From Planctomycetota bacterium (GTDB taxonomy: Bacteria > Planctomycetota > UBA1135 > GCA-002686595): a DNA stretch of 51,488 nt. Each line of letters begins with the position of its first letter. Within the stretch, counting starts at the first letter, position 1. The notes under the pieces are model-generated. The model made no database searches and was not told where the DNA came from. It worked only from the letters and a program-made list of their open reading frames with translations. This document shows positions 1 to 8,535 of this stretch, piece by piece. Made by a program: the position numbers and the translations under genes. Location of the stretch: assembly GCA_016872755.1 (NCBI GenBank), contig VGZE01000007.1, forward strand, positions 1-51,488, read 5' to 3'.

Positions 1-1
1 C

Positions 2-1081
2 GGCTACTCGGTGCTCGAGGTCGATCGCGAGGGCGGCCAGCGCAATCAGCGCGACGATCGGATCTCGCAGTTGTGTCGTCGCCTGTTCGGTTGCGAGGCC
101 GCCATCGCCGTCAACAACAACGCCGCCGCCGTCATGCTCGTGCTGGCCTCGCTCGCGCGCGGCCGCGAGGTGATCCTGTCGCGCGGCGAGCTCGTCGAGA
201 TCGGCGGCGCCTTCCGCATGCCGGCGGTGATGGAGATGGCGGGCTGCGTGCTGCGCGAGGTCGGCACGACCAATCGCACGCGCCTGTCGGACTATCGCGA
301 CGCGATCGGCGAGCGCACCGCGCTGCTGTTGCGCGTGCACCCGTCGAATTTCCGCGTCGTCGGTTTCACGGAGGAGGCCGACCACGCCGCACTCGCGGCG
401 CTGGCGCGCGAGCGCGGTTTGCCGTCGGCATGGGACATGGGCTCGGGCCTGGTCGAGGCCGGTGGAGCCGAGGCGCTCGACTTCCTCGGCGACGAGCCGA
501 GCGTGCGCGCCGGACTCGAGGCGGGCTATGACCTCTTGACCTTCTCCGGCGACAAGCTGCTCGGCGGCCCGCAGGCCGGTCTGGTGATCGGGAAGAGCGC
601 GTGGGTGGCCCGCGTCCGTGCCTGTCCGCTGTACCGCGCGCTGCGCCTGGACAAGAGTCAGATCGCCGCGCTCGAGGCCACGCTCGAGCTCTTGCTGGCG
701 GCCCGCGGCGACGAGCTGCCGACGCGCGCGATGTTGCGATTGACCGCGGCCGAGTCGCGCGCGCGCTGCGAGGCGCTCGTCGCGCAGCTCGCGGCGCGCG
801 GCGTGCGCGACGGCGCGGCCGGTCTCGCGCTACGCATCGTCGAGTCCGCCAGCCAGCCGGGCAGCGGCTCCGCGCCCGATGTGTTCCTGCCGGGCTTTGC
901 GCTCGAGGTGCGGAAATCCGGCCGCGAAGCGGGCGAACTCGCGGCCGCGCTGCGGCTTCAGGAGCCGCCGGTTTTCGCGCGCGTGCAGGACGGCGCGCTG
1001 CTGCTCGACCCGCGCACGCTGCTCGTCGGCGAGACCGAGCTGCTGGCGAACGCACTCGCGGCGGTGTTGCCGAGCCGCTGA
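2..1081 (+). CDS. selA: L-seryl-tRNA(Sec) selenium transferase, 5' end outside the window
   Basis: SelA is the cytoplasmic pyridoxal-phosphate enzyme that converts seryl-tRNA(Sec) to selenocysteinyl-tRNA(Sec) using selenophosphate. The reading frame is open from the window edge, so roughly the first 100 residues of a normal SelA (about 460 aa) are missing. The visible part has the N-terminal glycine and arginine segment EGGQRNQRDDR, the VNNNAAAV motif of the fold-type-I aminotransferase family, and the segment SGDKLLGGPQAG. The lysine of that last segment (codon 554-556) should hold the cofactor. The conserved LRLDKSQIAALEATL helix follows. It lies 27 bp upstream of selD on the same strand, the usual pairing in Sec-decoding bacteria, and selC is 5 kb downstream. 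Only the truncation is odd. Identification is firm. Confidence 0.95.
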   Translation, partial: GYSVLEVDREGGQRNQRDDRISQLCRRLFGCEAAIAVNNNAAAVMLVLASLARGREVILSRGELVEIGGAFRMPAVMEMAGCVLREVGTTNRTRLSDYRDAIGERTALLLRVHPSNFRVVGFTEEADHAALAALARERGLPSAWDMGSGLVEAGGAEALDFLGDEPSVRAGLEAGYDLLTFSGDKLLGGPQAGLVIGKSAWVARVRACPLYRALRLDKSQIAALEATLELLLAARGDELPTRAMLRLTAAESRARCEALVAQLAARGVRDGAAGLALRIVESASQPGSGSAPDVFLPGFALEVRKSGREAGELAAALRLQEPPVFARVQDGALLLDPRTLLVGETELLANALAAVLPSR

Positions 1082-1094
1082 GTCGCTTCGATGC

Positions 1095-1100
1095 TAGGCT
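1095..1100 (+). promoter_or_regulatory. -10-like box TAGGCT just upstream of selD
   Basis: TAGGCT is preceded by TGC, an extended -10 arrangement, and lies 8 nt before the selD ATG at 1109. Transcription would then start at or next to the A of the start codon, giving a leaderless selD message. The same arrangement recurs before at least five other starts in this window. No matching -35 box is visible. This is inference from spacing. Confidence 0.4.
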
Positions 1101-1108
1101 GGATCGCG

Positions 1109-2185
1109 ATGAGCGATACGACCCTCGATCACCAGCACCCGCAGCTGACCCAATACGCCGACTGCGCCGGCTGAGCCGCCAAGCTGCCGCTCGGGCAGCT
1201 CGCGCACGTGTTGCGCGAACTCCAAGGCCAGAAGGACGACCGGTTGCTGGTCGGACCGCTGACGTACGACGACGCCGGTGTCGTCGTGCTCGGCGAGGGG
1301 GAAGGTCTGCCCCGCGGGAGCCGCGTCGGGCTCGTGCAGACGGTCGACTTCTTCCCGCCGGTCGTCGACGATCCGTGGTACTACGGCGCGATCGCCGCGG
1401 CGAACGCGCTGTCGGACGTCTACGCGATGGGCGGACGGCCGATCTCGGCGCTCAACATCGCCGGCTTCCCGAAGGACTTCCCACCTGAGTGGATCGCCGC
1501 GATCCTGCGCGGCGGCTACGCGAAGATCGCCGAGAGCGGCGCGGTCGTGGCCGGCGGCCACACGGTGCAGAGCGCGGTGCAGTTCGGCTTCGCCGTGACC
1601 GGCATCGTCGATCCGGAGCGGGTTGCGTCGAACGATCGGGCGCGCGCCGGCGAGCTCGCATACCTGACCAAGCCGATCGGCATGGGCTGCTTCACGACCG
1701 CCGCCAAGAAGCAGGCGATCTCCTGGAGCGAGCTCGAGCCGGCCGCACGCCAGATGGCGACGCTGAACGACCGCGCGGCCGCGGCGATGAACGAGGTCGG
1801 CGCGGGCGCCTGCACCGACATCACCGGATTCGGGCTGATCGGTCACGCCTTCAACATCGCGCGCGCCAGCCGGGTCACGCTGCGCATCGAGGCCGCGCGC
1901 GTGCCGCTCTTCCCCGGCGCGCTCGATCTGGCGCGCAAGGGGCTCTTCTCCGGCGGCTCCAAGCGCGGTCGCGCGAACCTGCAGGGCGAGTACGCGCTGG
2001 CCGCCGGACTCGACGAGGCGCTGGCCGGCCTGCTCTTCGACGCCGAGACCTCGGGCGGCCTGCTGATCGCGATCGCGCCCGAGCGCGCCCCCGCGCTCGA
2101 GCGCGCGCTTGCCGCGCGCGACCTGCCCGTCGCCTGCATCGGTCGCTTCTTGCCGCGAGGGGAGCATGCGATCGACGTGGTCTAG
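1109..2185 (+). CDS. selD: selenide, water dikinase (SelD), itself a selenoprotein with Sec at residue 22
   Basis: SelD makes selenophosphate from selenide and ATP, the selenium donor for SelA. An ATG at 1109 opens a frame beginning MSDTTLDHQHPQLTQYADCA. It continues through an in-frame TGA at 1172-1174 as C-A-G-U-A-A-K-L-P-L-G and then joins the long downstream SelD frame. The UGA sits exactly where SelD has its catalytic Cys or Sec, three residues before the conserved lysine, so it reads as Sec22. The total is 358 residues, close to the family size of about 350. Other family marks are the DDAGVV and TVDFFPPVVDDP metal-binding segments, NALSDVYAMGG, and the AGGHTV and GFGLIGHA glycine loops. 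A caller that treats UGA as a stop would begin at GTG 1208 and lose the active site. SelD therefore depends on its own product for its synthesis. Confidence 0.93.
1182..1200 (+). other. SECIS-like hairpin downstream of the selD UGA
   Basis: A perfect 7-bp stem, AGCTGCC paired with GGCAGCT, closes a 5-nt loop GCTCG that begins with G. The stem starts 7 nt after the UGA and the loop 14 nt after it. Bacterial SECIS elements are short hairpins just downstream of the UGA, within the coding region, with a G at the start of the apical loop and bound by SelB. The loop here is slightly closer to the UGA than is typical, so the exact fold is uncertain. Confidence 0.6.
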
Positions 2186-3833
2186 CGCGCGCTCGGCCGT
2201 GCTCTGCGGAGCGGGCCTCGCCGGCGCCTTGTCGGCGCAGGCCGGATTCACCGAGCGCGTCAGCGTCGGCACGGGCGGCACGCAGGGCAATGGGGTCAGC
2301 ACCTTCGGCTCGCTATCCGCGGACGGGCGCTACGTCGCGTTCTCGTCCTCGTCGTCCGATCTCGTCGCCGACGACACCAACAGGTCGAGCGACGTGTTCG
2401 TGCACGATCGCCAACTGCAGATCACGACGCTGGTCAGTCGCGCCAGCAGCGGCGCGCTCGCCAACAGCGACAGCCTGACGGCGGCGATCTCGGCCGACGG
2501 CCGCTGGGTGGCCTTCGAGTCGCAGGCCACGAACCTCGATCCGGCCGACGTCAACGCGTGGATCGACATCTACCTGCACGACCGTCTGACCGGCAGCACC
2601 GTGCTCGTCAGCCGCGGTCTCTCGGGGCCGGCGGGAAACGGCGAGAGCGCCGATCCGACGATCAGCGCGGACGGCCGGCGCATCGCCTTCGAGAGCGCGG
2701 CTGCCGATCTGGTCGCCGGCGACACGAACGGGCGCTTCGACGTGTTCGTGTTCGAGCTGCCCGCGGGAACCGTTTCTCGCGCCAGCCTCGCCGGCGACGG
2801 TACGCAGGGCTCGGCGGACTCCGGCGATGCCTGGATCTCCGCCGACGGCAGTAGCGTGATCTTCACGAGTGCAGCGCCCGAGTTTGCCCCGCTCGACACC
2901 AACGGCCACCACGACGTGTTCGTGCGCGTGCTCGCGACGGGCGCGACCGAGGTCGCCAGCACGTCCGCGGCCGGTGGATTCGGCGACGGTCCGTGCGCCT
3001 ACCCGTCGTGCTCGGCCGATGGACGCTACGTCGTGTTCTCGAGCCTCGCGGGCGATCTCGTGCCGTTCGACACGAACGCTTCCAGCGACGTGTTCGTGCG
3101 CGACCGCGTGCTCGGCACGCTCGAGCGGATCAGCCTCGGGAGCGGCTCGCTGCAGGGTGACTCGGGCAGTTCGAACCCGTTCCTCTCCTGGGACGGCCGC
3201 TTTCTCGCATTCCGCTCCTACGCGACGAACTTCGCCGTTCCTGACCTGAACGGGGTCCCGGACATCTTCTGGCGCGATCTGGCGAACGACCTCACGTTGC
3301 GCGCGTCGATCTCGACGCACGATGGCGAGGCCGACGGCTTCAATCAGGTATTCGGATTCAGCGCGGATGGACGAACCCTGGCGTTCCATTCGTACGCGAC
3401 GAACCTCGTCAACTTCGACACGAACCAGTCGCCCGATGTGTTCGTGCGCGACGTGTGGTGCGCGGTGCCGTGGTGCGAGAGCGGCCCGGGCGGCGGCAAC
3501 CCGGCCGGCGCGCCGAGCCTGTGGGCGCTGGGCGGTGCCGTGCCCGGCGCGGCCACGGAGTTGCACGCGCAGGGCGCACCTGCCCATGCGGCGGGGGCCT
3601 GGGTGCTCGGCACGAACCTGCTCGCGTTGCCGATCGCGGCGGCCGTGTTGTGGCCGGTGCCGGAGTTCGTGCTGCCCGCGACGGCCGATGCCGGCGGCGG
3701 CGCGGTGATCGCGCTCGGCTGGCCGGTCGGCGCGCCGAGCGGGCTCTCCGTGCATGCGCAGGCGTGGTTCGTCGATCCGGCCGGCGTCGTCGGGCTCAGC
3801 GCGAGTCCGGGGATCTGGGCGGCTTTTCCGTAG
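2166..3833 (+). CDS. secreted WD40-like/TolB-type beta-propeller protein
   Basis: The 555-residue product starts at ATG 2166, with a purine-rich GAGGGGAG ribosome site just before it, and has a signal peptide ending near ALSAQA. The body contains about seven copies of a roughly 55-residue blade: an S-A-D-G-R-x-V-A-F-x-S motif followed by DTN and a DVFVRD-type strand, as in PD40/TolB propellers. A C-terminal module of about 110 residues from near GNPAGAPSLWALGG follows and resembles the ends of other secreted proteins in this window. The start overlaps the selD stop by 20 nt, so the two are probably co-translated, though a role in selenium metabolism is not evident. The 3' end overlaps the convergent gene by 38 nt. 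Substrate or ligand is unknown; a surface protein is the best inference. Confidence 0.8.
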   Translation: MRSTWSSARSAVLCGAGLAGALSAQAGFTERVSVGTGGTQGNGVSTFGSLSADGRYVAFSSSSSDLVADDTNRSSDVFVHDRQLQITTLVSRASSGALANSDSLTAAISADGRWVAFESQATNLDPADVNAWIDIYLHDRLTGSTVLVSRGLSGPAGNGESADPTISADGRRIAFESAAADLVAGDTNGRFDVFVFELPAGTVSRASLAGDGTQGSADSGDAWISADGSSVIFTSAAPEFAPLDTNGHHDVFVRVLATGATEVASTSAAGGFGDGPCAYPSCSADGRYVVFSSLAGDLVPFDTNASSDVFVRDRVLGTLERISLGSGSLQGDSGSSNPFLSWDGRFLAFRSYATNFAVPDLNGVPDIFWRDLANDLTLRASISTHDGEADGFNQVFGFSADGRTLAFHSYATNLVNFDTNQSPDVFVRDVWCAVPWCESGPGGGNPAGAPSLWALGGAVPGAATELHAQGAPAHAAGAWVLGTNLLALPIAAAVLWPVPEFVLPATADAGGGAVIALGWPVGAPSGLSVHAQAWFVDPAGVVGLSASPGIWAAFP

Positions 3834-4500
3834 CAGGGTCGGCCGCGCGCAGCGCCCTGCGCGCGGCGAACCAGCCGACTGCCAGCAGGACGCCGAGCAG
3901 TAATGTGAACGCCGCCGCGAGCCACGGGTTCCTCAGCACCCGTTCCCCGTCGCTGCCGAGCGACTGCGCAACGCCGGCGAAGAGGGCCGTCGTGACGGCG
4001 CTGCCGGCGCCGACCGCGAGTACCCCATTCAACCTCGTGAAACCCAGCAGCCTTGCCACGAAGGTGCCGAGCACGGGGCCCGTGCCCGCGGGCAGCACGA
4101 TGAACAGCATCAGCCCGACGAACGCGAGCCTGCGCAGGCCCGGATAGCTCGCCAGCGCGGACACGGCCTGCGCGTGGCGCGCGTCCATCCAGGCTCCGAC
4201 TCGTCCGGCGCGTCGCGAGAGCCCGATCACCCAGGCGAGCAGGAAGCACACATGCACGTCCCACAAGAGCGCGATCAGCGCGAGCTCCCAGATCCCGAAG
4301 GGCACGTCCGCGTGCCAGGCCGCGAAGACGACGAACTTCCCCAGCGGTTGCGAGGCGAGCGCGAGCCCGGCTGCCTGCGCGACCAGCGCGGGTCCGCCGC
4401 GCGCGGCGAGCAGCACTGCGTACGCGAGCGTGACGAGCCAGCAGCCGATCCACGCCAGCTCGAGGGCCGGCTCCCGCTGGGACTTCTGCGCGCTTGCCAA
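3796..4500 (-). CDS. small-multidrug-export-like integral membrane protein
   Basis: The 234-residue product has about six hydrophobic helices, beginning with one around WLVTLAYAVLLAA. A short motif, VLPAGTGPVLGTFVARLLGF, resembles the conserved proline/glycine loop of the putative small multi-drug export family (PF06695-like). The start is TTG at 4500, the only initiation codon that keeps the first helix; GAGAAG lies 5 nt upstream as a modest ribosome site. The gene is convergent with, and overlaps, the 3' end of the propeller gene. Actual transport has not been shown for most members of the family, so the substrate is open. Family assignment is by motif only. Confidence 0.65.
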   Translation of the reverse strand: MASAQKSQREPALELAWIGCWLVTLAYAVLLAARGGPALVAQAAGLALASQPLGKFVVFAAWHADVPFGIWELALIALLWDVHVCFLLAWVIGLSRRAGRVGAWMDARHAQAVSALASYPGLRRLAFVGLMLFIVLPAGTGPVLGTFVARLLGFTRLNGVLAVGAGSAVTTALFAGVAQSLGSDGERVLRNPWLAAAFTLLLGVLLAVGWFAARRALRAADPATEKPPRSPDSR

Positions 4501-4559
4501 GGCTTCTCGCCGAGCATGACGGGCGCTACAACGCGTGCCAAGCCCGCGCTACGAATGCC

Positions 4560-6023
4560 GTGACACCCGCTTCCGAAATCCCCGCAACCGCGATCCTCGG
4601 CCACCGCGGCGCTCCGCTCGCGGCGCCCGAGAACACGCTGTCCGCGCTGCGCGTTGCGCTCGAGCAGGGCCTCGACGGCTTCGAGTACGACGTGCAGCCC
4701 ACGCGCGACGGAGCGGCGATCCTGCTGCACGACGACACGCTCGAGCGCACGACCGACGGTCATGGGGCGGTGACCGAGCACACGCTGGCCGAGCTGATCG
4801 GCCTGGATGCCGGCGCCTGGTTCCACAAGCGCTACGCCGGCGAGCGCCTGCCGCTCCTGGAAGAGGCGCTCGAGGTCGGCGGCGAGCGCGGCGACGAGCG
4901 GCCGCTGCACATGATCGAGCTCAAGCAGGCCGGTCTGGTGCGCGAGGTCGCGCGCGCGCTCGGCGAGCGGCTCGACCTGCGCGCGATCCTCGCGTCCTTC
5001 CACCGCGACGTCGTGCTCGAGGCGCGCGACGCGGGCCTGGCGACGATGCTGCTCGCCGAGCGCGCCGAGGAGCACGATCGCGAATTCGTCGCGCGCGAGC
5101 GCATCGATGCGCACGGAGTCGGTCCCGGCGGCTGGCGCAGCGACAGCGGCCGGCGCGAGTGGGCCTGCCAGCGCTGGTCGTGGAGCGTCGACGCGCCCGC
5201 CGACCTGCTCGAGGCGCTGCGCTTTCCGTTCAACGGCATCAACACGAACGAGGGGCCGCGCGCGCTCGCGTTGCGCGAGCTCGTGCGCCTCGCGCCGGAC
5301 GATCGCGGGCCCTACCCGCTGACGGTGCCCGAGCTGGTCGTCGATCCGACCCACGGCGCGCTGGGCCGCGGCGAGTGGTGCGGGGAGTGGACGGTCGCGG
5401 TCGAGGTGCGCAATCCGTTCATCTGGCCGGTCGAGGTCGAGCTCGAGCTGGTCGTGCGCAAGGGGGCCTTCGAGCTCGGCGCGCGCCCGCGCTCGCTCGG
5501 GCTGGCGCCCGGCGCGAGCGAGCGCACCGAGCTCGCGCTGCACGGCGGGTCCTTCTCGCCCGGCGGCGATCCGTGCGTCGCCGCGCACTACCGCTGGCGC
5601 AACGCGGCCGGCCGCACGGCCGGCGAGCTCGTGCTCGATGCTCCGCTGGTGCGCGTGCGCAACGCGCGCCTGCGCCGCGAGCCGCTGCGACTGCCGCTCC
5701 TGCGCGAGCAGCCCGACGATCCCGAGGCGAGCGTGCTCGTGCGGCGGCAGGGACGCTCGCTGCACGTGTCGATCGAGAGCCCGGGCCGCCTGCGCGAGCC
5801 GCGCGTGTGGGCCAATCTCGACGGCGTCGTGACCAGCGGCACGCGCGGCTTGCGCCTGGAGCTGCCGCTCGACTTCGACGGCCAGCAGGGCGGCGTGCGC
5901 TTCTCGTGCGGGATCGACGGTTGGCCTGAGCCGGGCGCGCGGCGGCGCGTGCTCCGCCGCTGGGCGGGCGGCCTGCCCGGTGACGTCCACAGCGGTGCGC
6001 CGGGCCGGCTGATCCCGGGGTGA
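4560..6023 (+). CDS. glycerophosphodiester phosphodiesterase with extra C-terminal beta-rich domain
   Basis: The first 250 or so residues are a GDPD TIM-barrel. The hallmarks are GHRGAP near the start with PENT following (catalytic His-Arg and Glu), FEYDVQPTRDG, and LLHDDTLERTTDG with the second catalytic histidine. The family hydrolyses glycerophosphodiesters to glycerol-3-phosphate and an alcohol, using a divalent metal. The remaining 230 residues are rich in alternating hydrophobic beta-strands (for example WTVAVEVRNPF, VELELVVRKG) and look like one or two beta-sandwich domains I do not recognise. The start is unsure. GTG 4560 gives a compact N-terminus, while an ATG-type start further upstream in the same frame would run into the divergent gene. 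No signal peptide is seen. The product is 487 aa, about twice a minimal GDPD. Confidence 0.82.
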   Translation: MTPASEIPATAILGHRGAPLAAPENTLSALRVALEQGLDGFEYDVQPTRDGAAILLHDDTLERTTDGHGAVTEHTLAELIGLDAGAWFHKRYAGERLPLLEEALEVGGERGDERPLHMIELKQAGLVREVARALGERLDLRAILASFHRDVVLEARDAGLATMLLAERAEEHDREFVARERIDAHGVGPGGWRSDSGRREWACQRWSWSVDAPADLLEALRFPFNGINTNEGPRALALRELVRLAPDDRGPYPLTVPELVVDPTHGALGRGEWCGEWTVAVEVRNPFIWPVEVELELVVRKGAFELGARPRSLGLAPGASERTELALHGGSFSPGGDPCVAAHYRWRNAAGRTAGELVLDAPLVRVRNARLRREPLRLPLLREQPDDPEASVLVRRQGRSLHVSIESPGRLREPRVWANLDGVVTSGTRGLRLELPLDFDGQQGGVRFSCGIDGWPEPGARRRVLRRWAGGLPGDVHSGAPGRLIPG

Positions 6024-6033
6024 CTGCGTTCGC

Positions 6034-6068
6034 GCAGTGCGCTAGCACTGCCCGTTCCTCACGGAACG
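6034..6068 (+). terminator. pair of adjacent perfect hairpins after the GDPD gene
   Basis: GCAGTGC-GCTA-GCACTGC (6034-6051) and CGTTCC-TCAC-GGAACG (6053-6068) are two back-to-back perfect stems starting 10 nt after the stop codon. There is no clear U-run directly behind either, although a further GCGGG/CCCGC stem followed by CCTGTTTT occurs near 6100-6126. The region most likely ends the upstream transcription unit before selC. Confidence 0.45.
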
Positions 6069-6195
6069 CGGGTTTCCCCGGGCCTTCGATTTGGACAGCC
6101 GCGGGCACGGGGAACCCGCCCTGTTTTCCCGGCCCATTCGGACCCGGCCGAGCGATCTTGCACGGTTCGTCGTCGTCGCGCTGCGGTCAGCGCGC

Positions 6196-6224
6196 TTGCC
6201 CCGCCGATACAGGTCGTGTGCAAT
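6196..6224 (+). promoter_or_regulatory. selC: candidate selC promoter
   Basis: TTGCCC (6196-6201) and TGCAAT (6219-6224) are separated by 17 bp and end 17 bp before the tRNA 5' end. Each is a partial match to the sigma-70 -35 and -10 consensus. Position, not strength, is the main argument. Confidence 0.35.
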
Positions 6225-6241
6225 CGGCGCTCTGCTCCGGC

Positions 6242-6339
6242 GGGAGCGGATCGGTGCTGGTGTGCCGCCCGGCCTTCAAAGCCGGTTGGGTCGCGTGAAC
6301 AGCGGGACCGGTGGGTTCGATTCCCATGCGCTCCCGCCA
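6242..6339 (+). tRNA. selC: tRNA-Sec (anticodon UCA)
   Basis: The 98-nt sequence folds as a bacterial selenocysteine tRNA. An 8-position acceptor GGGAGCGG faces GCGCTCCC (7 pairs plus one G-G mismatch). The D-stem is 6 bp (CGGTGC with GTGCCG, loop TGGT). The anticodon stem CCGGC/GCCGG encloses CTTCAAA, with TCA at 6276-6278. The variable arm is long, and the T-stem GTGGG/CCCAT closes loop TTCGATT. Discriminator G is followed by encoded CCA (6337-6339). The long variable arm, long D-stem and UCA anticodon distinguish it from tRNA-Ser and from suppressor-like tRNAs. It would read the UGA codons in selD and in the thioredoxin-like gene at 21845-22372. The two bases before the 5' end extend pairing with the 3' CC, which is probably incidental. 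Confidence 0.95.
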
Positions 6340-6355
6340 ACTCCCTCTTCCCCCC

Positions 6356-7366
6356 GTGAGCGAGCTGCCCCAGTTCGAGGTTCGCGAATATCGATCCGGC
6401 GACGAGCTCGGGATCCTCGAGGCGTTCAATCGGATCTTCGCGAAGGTCGATCCGACCTTCGCGCCGCGCACGCTCGACCAGTGGCGCTGGCAGTACCTGG
6501 AAAATCCGTCCGGGCTGCGGATCCAGCTGTGCGTCACGCCGGAGGGGCGCGTGCTCGCGCAGTACGCGGGCCTGCCGCAGCGGATGCGGATCGAGGGCGC
6601 GCCGACCTTCTTCAGCCAGTCCGTCGACTCGCTGGCGGATCCGGAGTTCCGGCGCGGGCTCGCCAAGCTGCCGCTCTTCGTGCAGGCCGGCCAGGCCTAC
6701 GACCATCTGTACGGCGGCGTCGGGCCGCACAAGGACACGCTGATGTGGGGCCTGCCGGTGCCCGCGGCCTGGCGCATCGGCAAGAAGCAGTTGAAGTACG
6801 AGTACCTGCGCACGCAGAACAAGCTCGTGCTGCCGGCCGACGGGCTCGCGCGCCTGGGCGCGCACGGCATCGAGATCGAGGAGCGCGCCGACTTCCCGCC
6901 CGAGCTCGATGCCTTCGACCTCGCCTTCGGCGCGCGCTACGCCTGCGTGGCGGTGCGCGATGCGGCGCAGATGAACTGGCGCTACGCGCGACACCCGCTG
7001 CAGCGCTACCGGATCGCGCTGGCGCGGCGTGGCGGCGCGCTCGCCGGCTACGCGGTCTTCCGCAAGGGCACGTTCGACGGCAGCGAGGACGGCCTGTTGT
7101 GCGACTGGTTCGCGCCGCTCGAGGACGCGGCCGTGCGCGACGCACTGCTGGGCTGGCTGTGCCGCGCGACGCTCGACTCCGGCGCGCGCGAGCTGACCGC
7201 CGTCGTGCCCGACACGAGCGACGAGTGGCTGATCCTGCAGGATCTCGGCTTCCGCGTGCGCCCGACGCGCTATTTCCTGGTCGGCTGGAGCTTCTCGCGC
7301 CAGCACTCGCTGCGCTGGCTGTGGCGGCACTGGTACTACACGCTCGGGGACACCGACCTCTGCTGA
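6356..7366 (+). CDS. GNAT-family acetyltransferase-like protein, first of two tandem paralogues
   Basis: The 336-residue product, from GTG 6356, lies just after selC; longer starts would fall inside the tRNA. The N-terminal segment FEVREYRSGDELGILEAFNR is the typical first strand and helix of a GNAT fold. AQYAGLPQRM and SVDSLADPEFRRGL follow in the positions of strand 4 and the acetyl-CoA loop, as in the large two-domain GNATs (Acetyltransf_9-like). It shares overall architecture and the ending L-x-R-H-W-Y-Y-x-L-G-D-T-D-L with the next gene, 8 bp downstream, so they are tandem duplicates. Such proteins often modify cell-surface sugars or peptides, but the substrate here is unknown. No signal peptide is present. 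Confidence 0.75.
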   Translation: MSELPQFEVREYRSGDELGILEAFNRIFAKVDPTFAPRTLDQWRWQYLENPSGLRIQLCVTPEGRVLAQYAGLPQRMRIEGAPTFFSQSVDSLADPEFRRGLAKLPLFVQAGQAYDHLYGGVGPHKDTLMWGLPVPAAWRIGKKQLKYEYLRTQNKLVLPADGLARLGAHGIEIEERADFPPELDAFDLAFGARYACVAVRDAAQMNWRYARHPLQRYRIALARRGGALAGYAVFRKGTFDGSEDGLLCDWFAPLEDAAVRDALLGWLCRATLDSGARELTAVVPDTSDEWLILQDLGFRVRPTRYFLVGWSFSRQHSLRWLWRHWYYTLGDTDLC

Positions 7367-7374
7367 GGCGCGCG

Positions 7375-8361
7375 ATGGCCGACTACGAAATCCGCGAGTA
7401 CCGCCCCGGTGACGAGCACAGCCTGCTCGCGTGCTTCAACACCGTCTTCGGCGATCAGCCCGGCTTCCGGCCGCGCACGCTCGAGCAGTGGAACTGGGCC
7501 TTCCGTCGCAATCCGGCCGGCTTCCGCATCTGGCTGGCGCTGCACGAGGGAGCGGTCGTCGCGCAGTACGCGGCGCTGCCGTACCGCGTCAACCTGCGCG
7601 GCGAGACGCGCCACTTCGCGCAGATCGTCGACTCGATGGTGCACCCGGCCCACCGCGCCGGGCTCAAGCGACCGGGCCTGTTCGTGCAGACCGCGCTGCC
7701 GTTCTTCGCCGCCTACGGCGATCCGCACAAGGACGTCGTGCACTACGGCTGGCCGATCGAGGAGGCCTGGCGCATCGGCAAGACCTTCCTCGACTACGAG
7801 ATCGTGCGCACGCAGACGATTCTCGGCCGCGCGGCCGGCCCCGGGCCGACCGAGTTGCCCGCAGGCGTCGAGCGCATCGAGCGCTTCGACGAGCAGGCGC
7901 GCTGGCTCTACGACCGCTGCAGCGGGCCGTGGGGCGCCTCGACGATCCGCGACGCCGCGTTCCTGAACTGGCGCTTCGTCGAGCACGCGTGGAATCGGTA
8001 CGAGATCTACGGCGTGCGGGATGCGGGCGGGATCCTGCGCGGCTATGCGGTGTGGCGGCAGGCCGACTGGGTGCGACCGAACATGGGCGTCGTCGTCGAC
8101 TGGTTGGTGCCGCCGGAGGAGCCCGAAGTGGGGGAGAAGCTGCACGCGGCGCTGCTCGCGCGCGCGCGCGCCGGCGGCGCGGAGGCGCTGGCGGCCTTGT
8201 TCCCCGAGTGGTCGCCGTGGTTCGCGCGCTTCCAGGAGCAGGGCTGGCGCGTGCACCCGACGAACTACTTCATGGTCGCGCGCAACTTCATCCCGCGCTA
8301 CGACATGCTGTGGTTGCGCGACCACTGGTGGTATCAGCTCGCGGACACGGATCTGGTTTGA
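7375..8361 (+). CDS. GNAT-family acetyltransferase-like protein, second tandem paralogue
   Basis: The 328-residue product begins with ADYEIREYRPGDEHSLLACF and has AQYAALPYRVN, QIVDSMVHPAHR and HYGWPIEEAWRIGK, parallel to the first paralogue segment by segment. It starts 8 bp after that gene stops and is probably co-transcribed with it. Its last 154 bp (8208-8361), encoding the end PRYDMLWLRDHWWYQLADTD plus two residues, occur again at 12914-13067 with only four silent changes. They occur a third time, decayed, at 13576-13722. The catalytic role is inferred from the fold; the acceptor molecule is unknown. Confidence 0.75.
   Translation: MADYEIREYRPGDEHSLLACFNTVFGDQPGFRPRTLEQWNWAFRRNPAGFRIWLALHEGAVVAQYAALPYRVNLRGETRHFAQIVDSMVHPAHRAGLKRPGLFVQTALPFFAAYGDPHKDVVHYGWPIEEAWRIGKTFLDYEIVRTQTILGRAAGPGPTELPAGVERIERFDEQARWLYDRCSGPWGASTIRDAAFLNWRFVEHAWNRYEIYGVRDAGGILRGYAVWRQADWVRPNMGVVVDWLVPPEEPEVGEKLHAALLARARAGGAEALAALFPEWSPWFARFQEQGWRVHPTNYFMVARNFIPRYDMLWLRDHWWYQLADTDLV
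8208..8361 (+). repeat. 154-bp direct repeat, copy A (3' end of intact GNAT gene)
   Basis: This segment matches 12914-13067 base for base, without gaps, except at four sites, each in a third codon position. The constant offset is 4706 bp. Upstream of 8208 and downstream of the stop codon the two loci no longer match. A third, more divergent copy without gaps lies at 13576-13722 (offset 5361). Confidence 0.93.
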
Positions 8362-8535
8362 ACAGAGTTCGTGACCCGTGCGCGGCGGCAACTCGGGTGG
8401 TCCTCGGGGGGGCGTCGAGGATTCCTGGCGCGGCGCGTAGCGCAAATTCCGCCTCGAGCCTAGGATCGGGGGAAGTCCAGGCGTTGCTTTACAGGTCAAG
8501 CGTCGCCCTAACAGGAGAACTCGGATGAAACTTCG

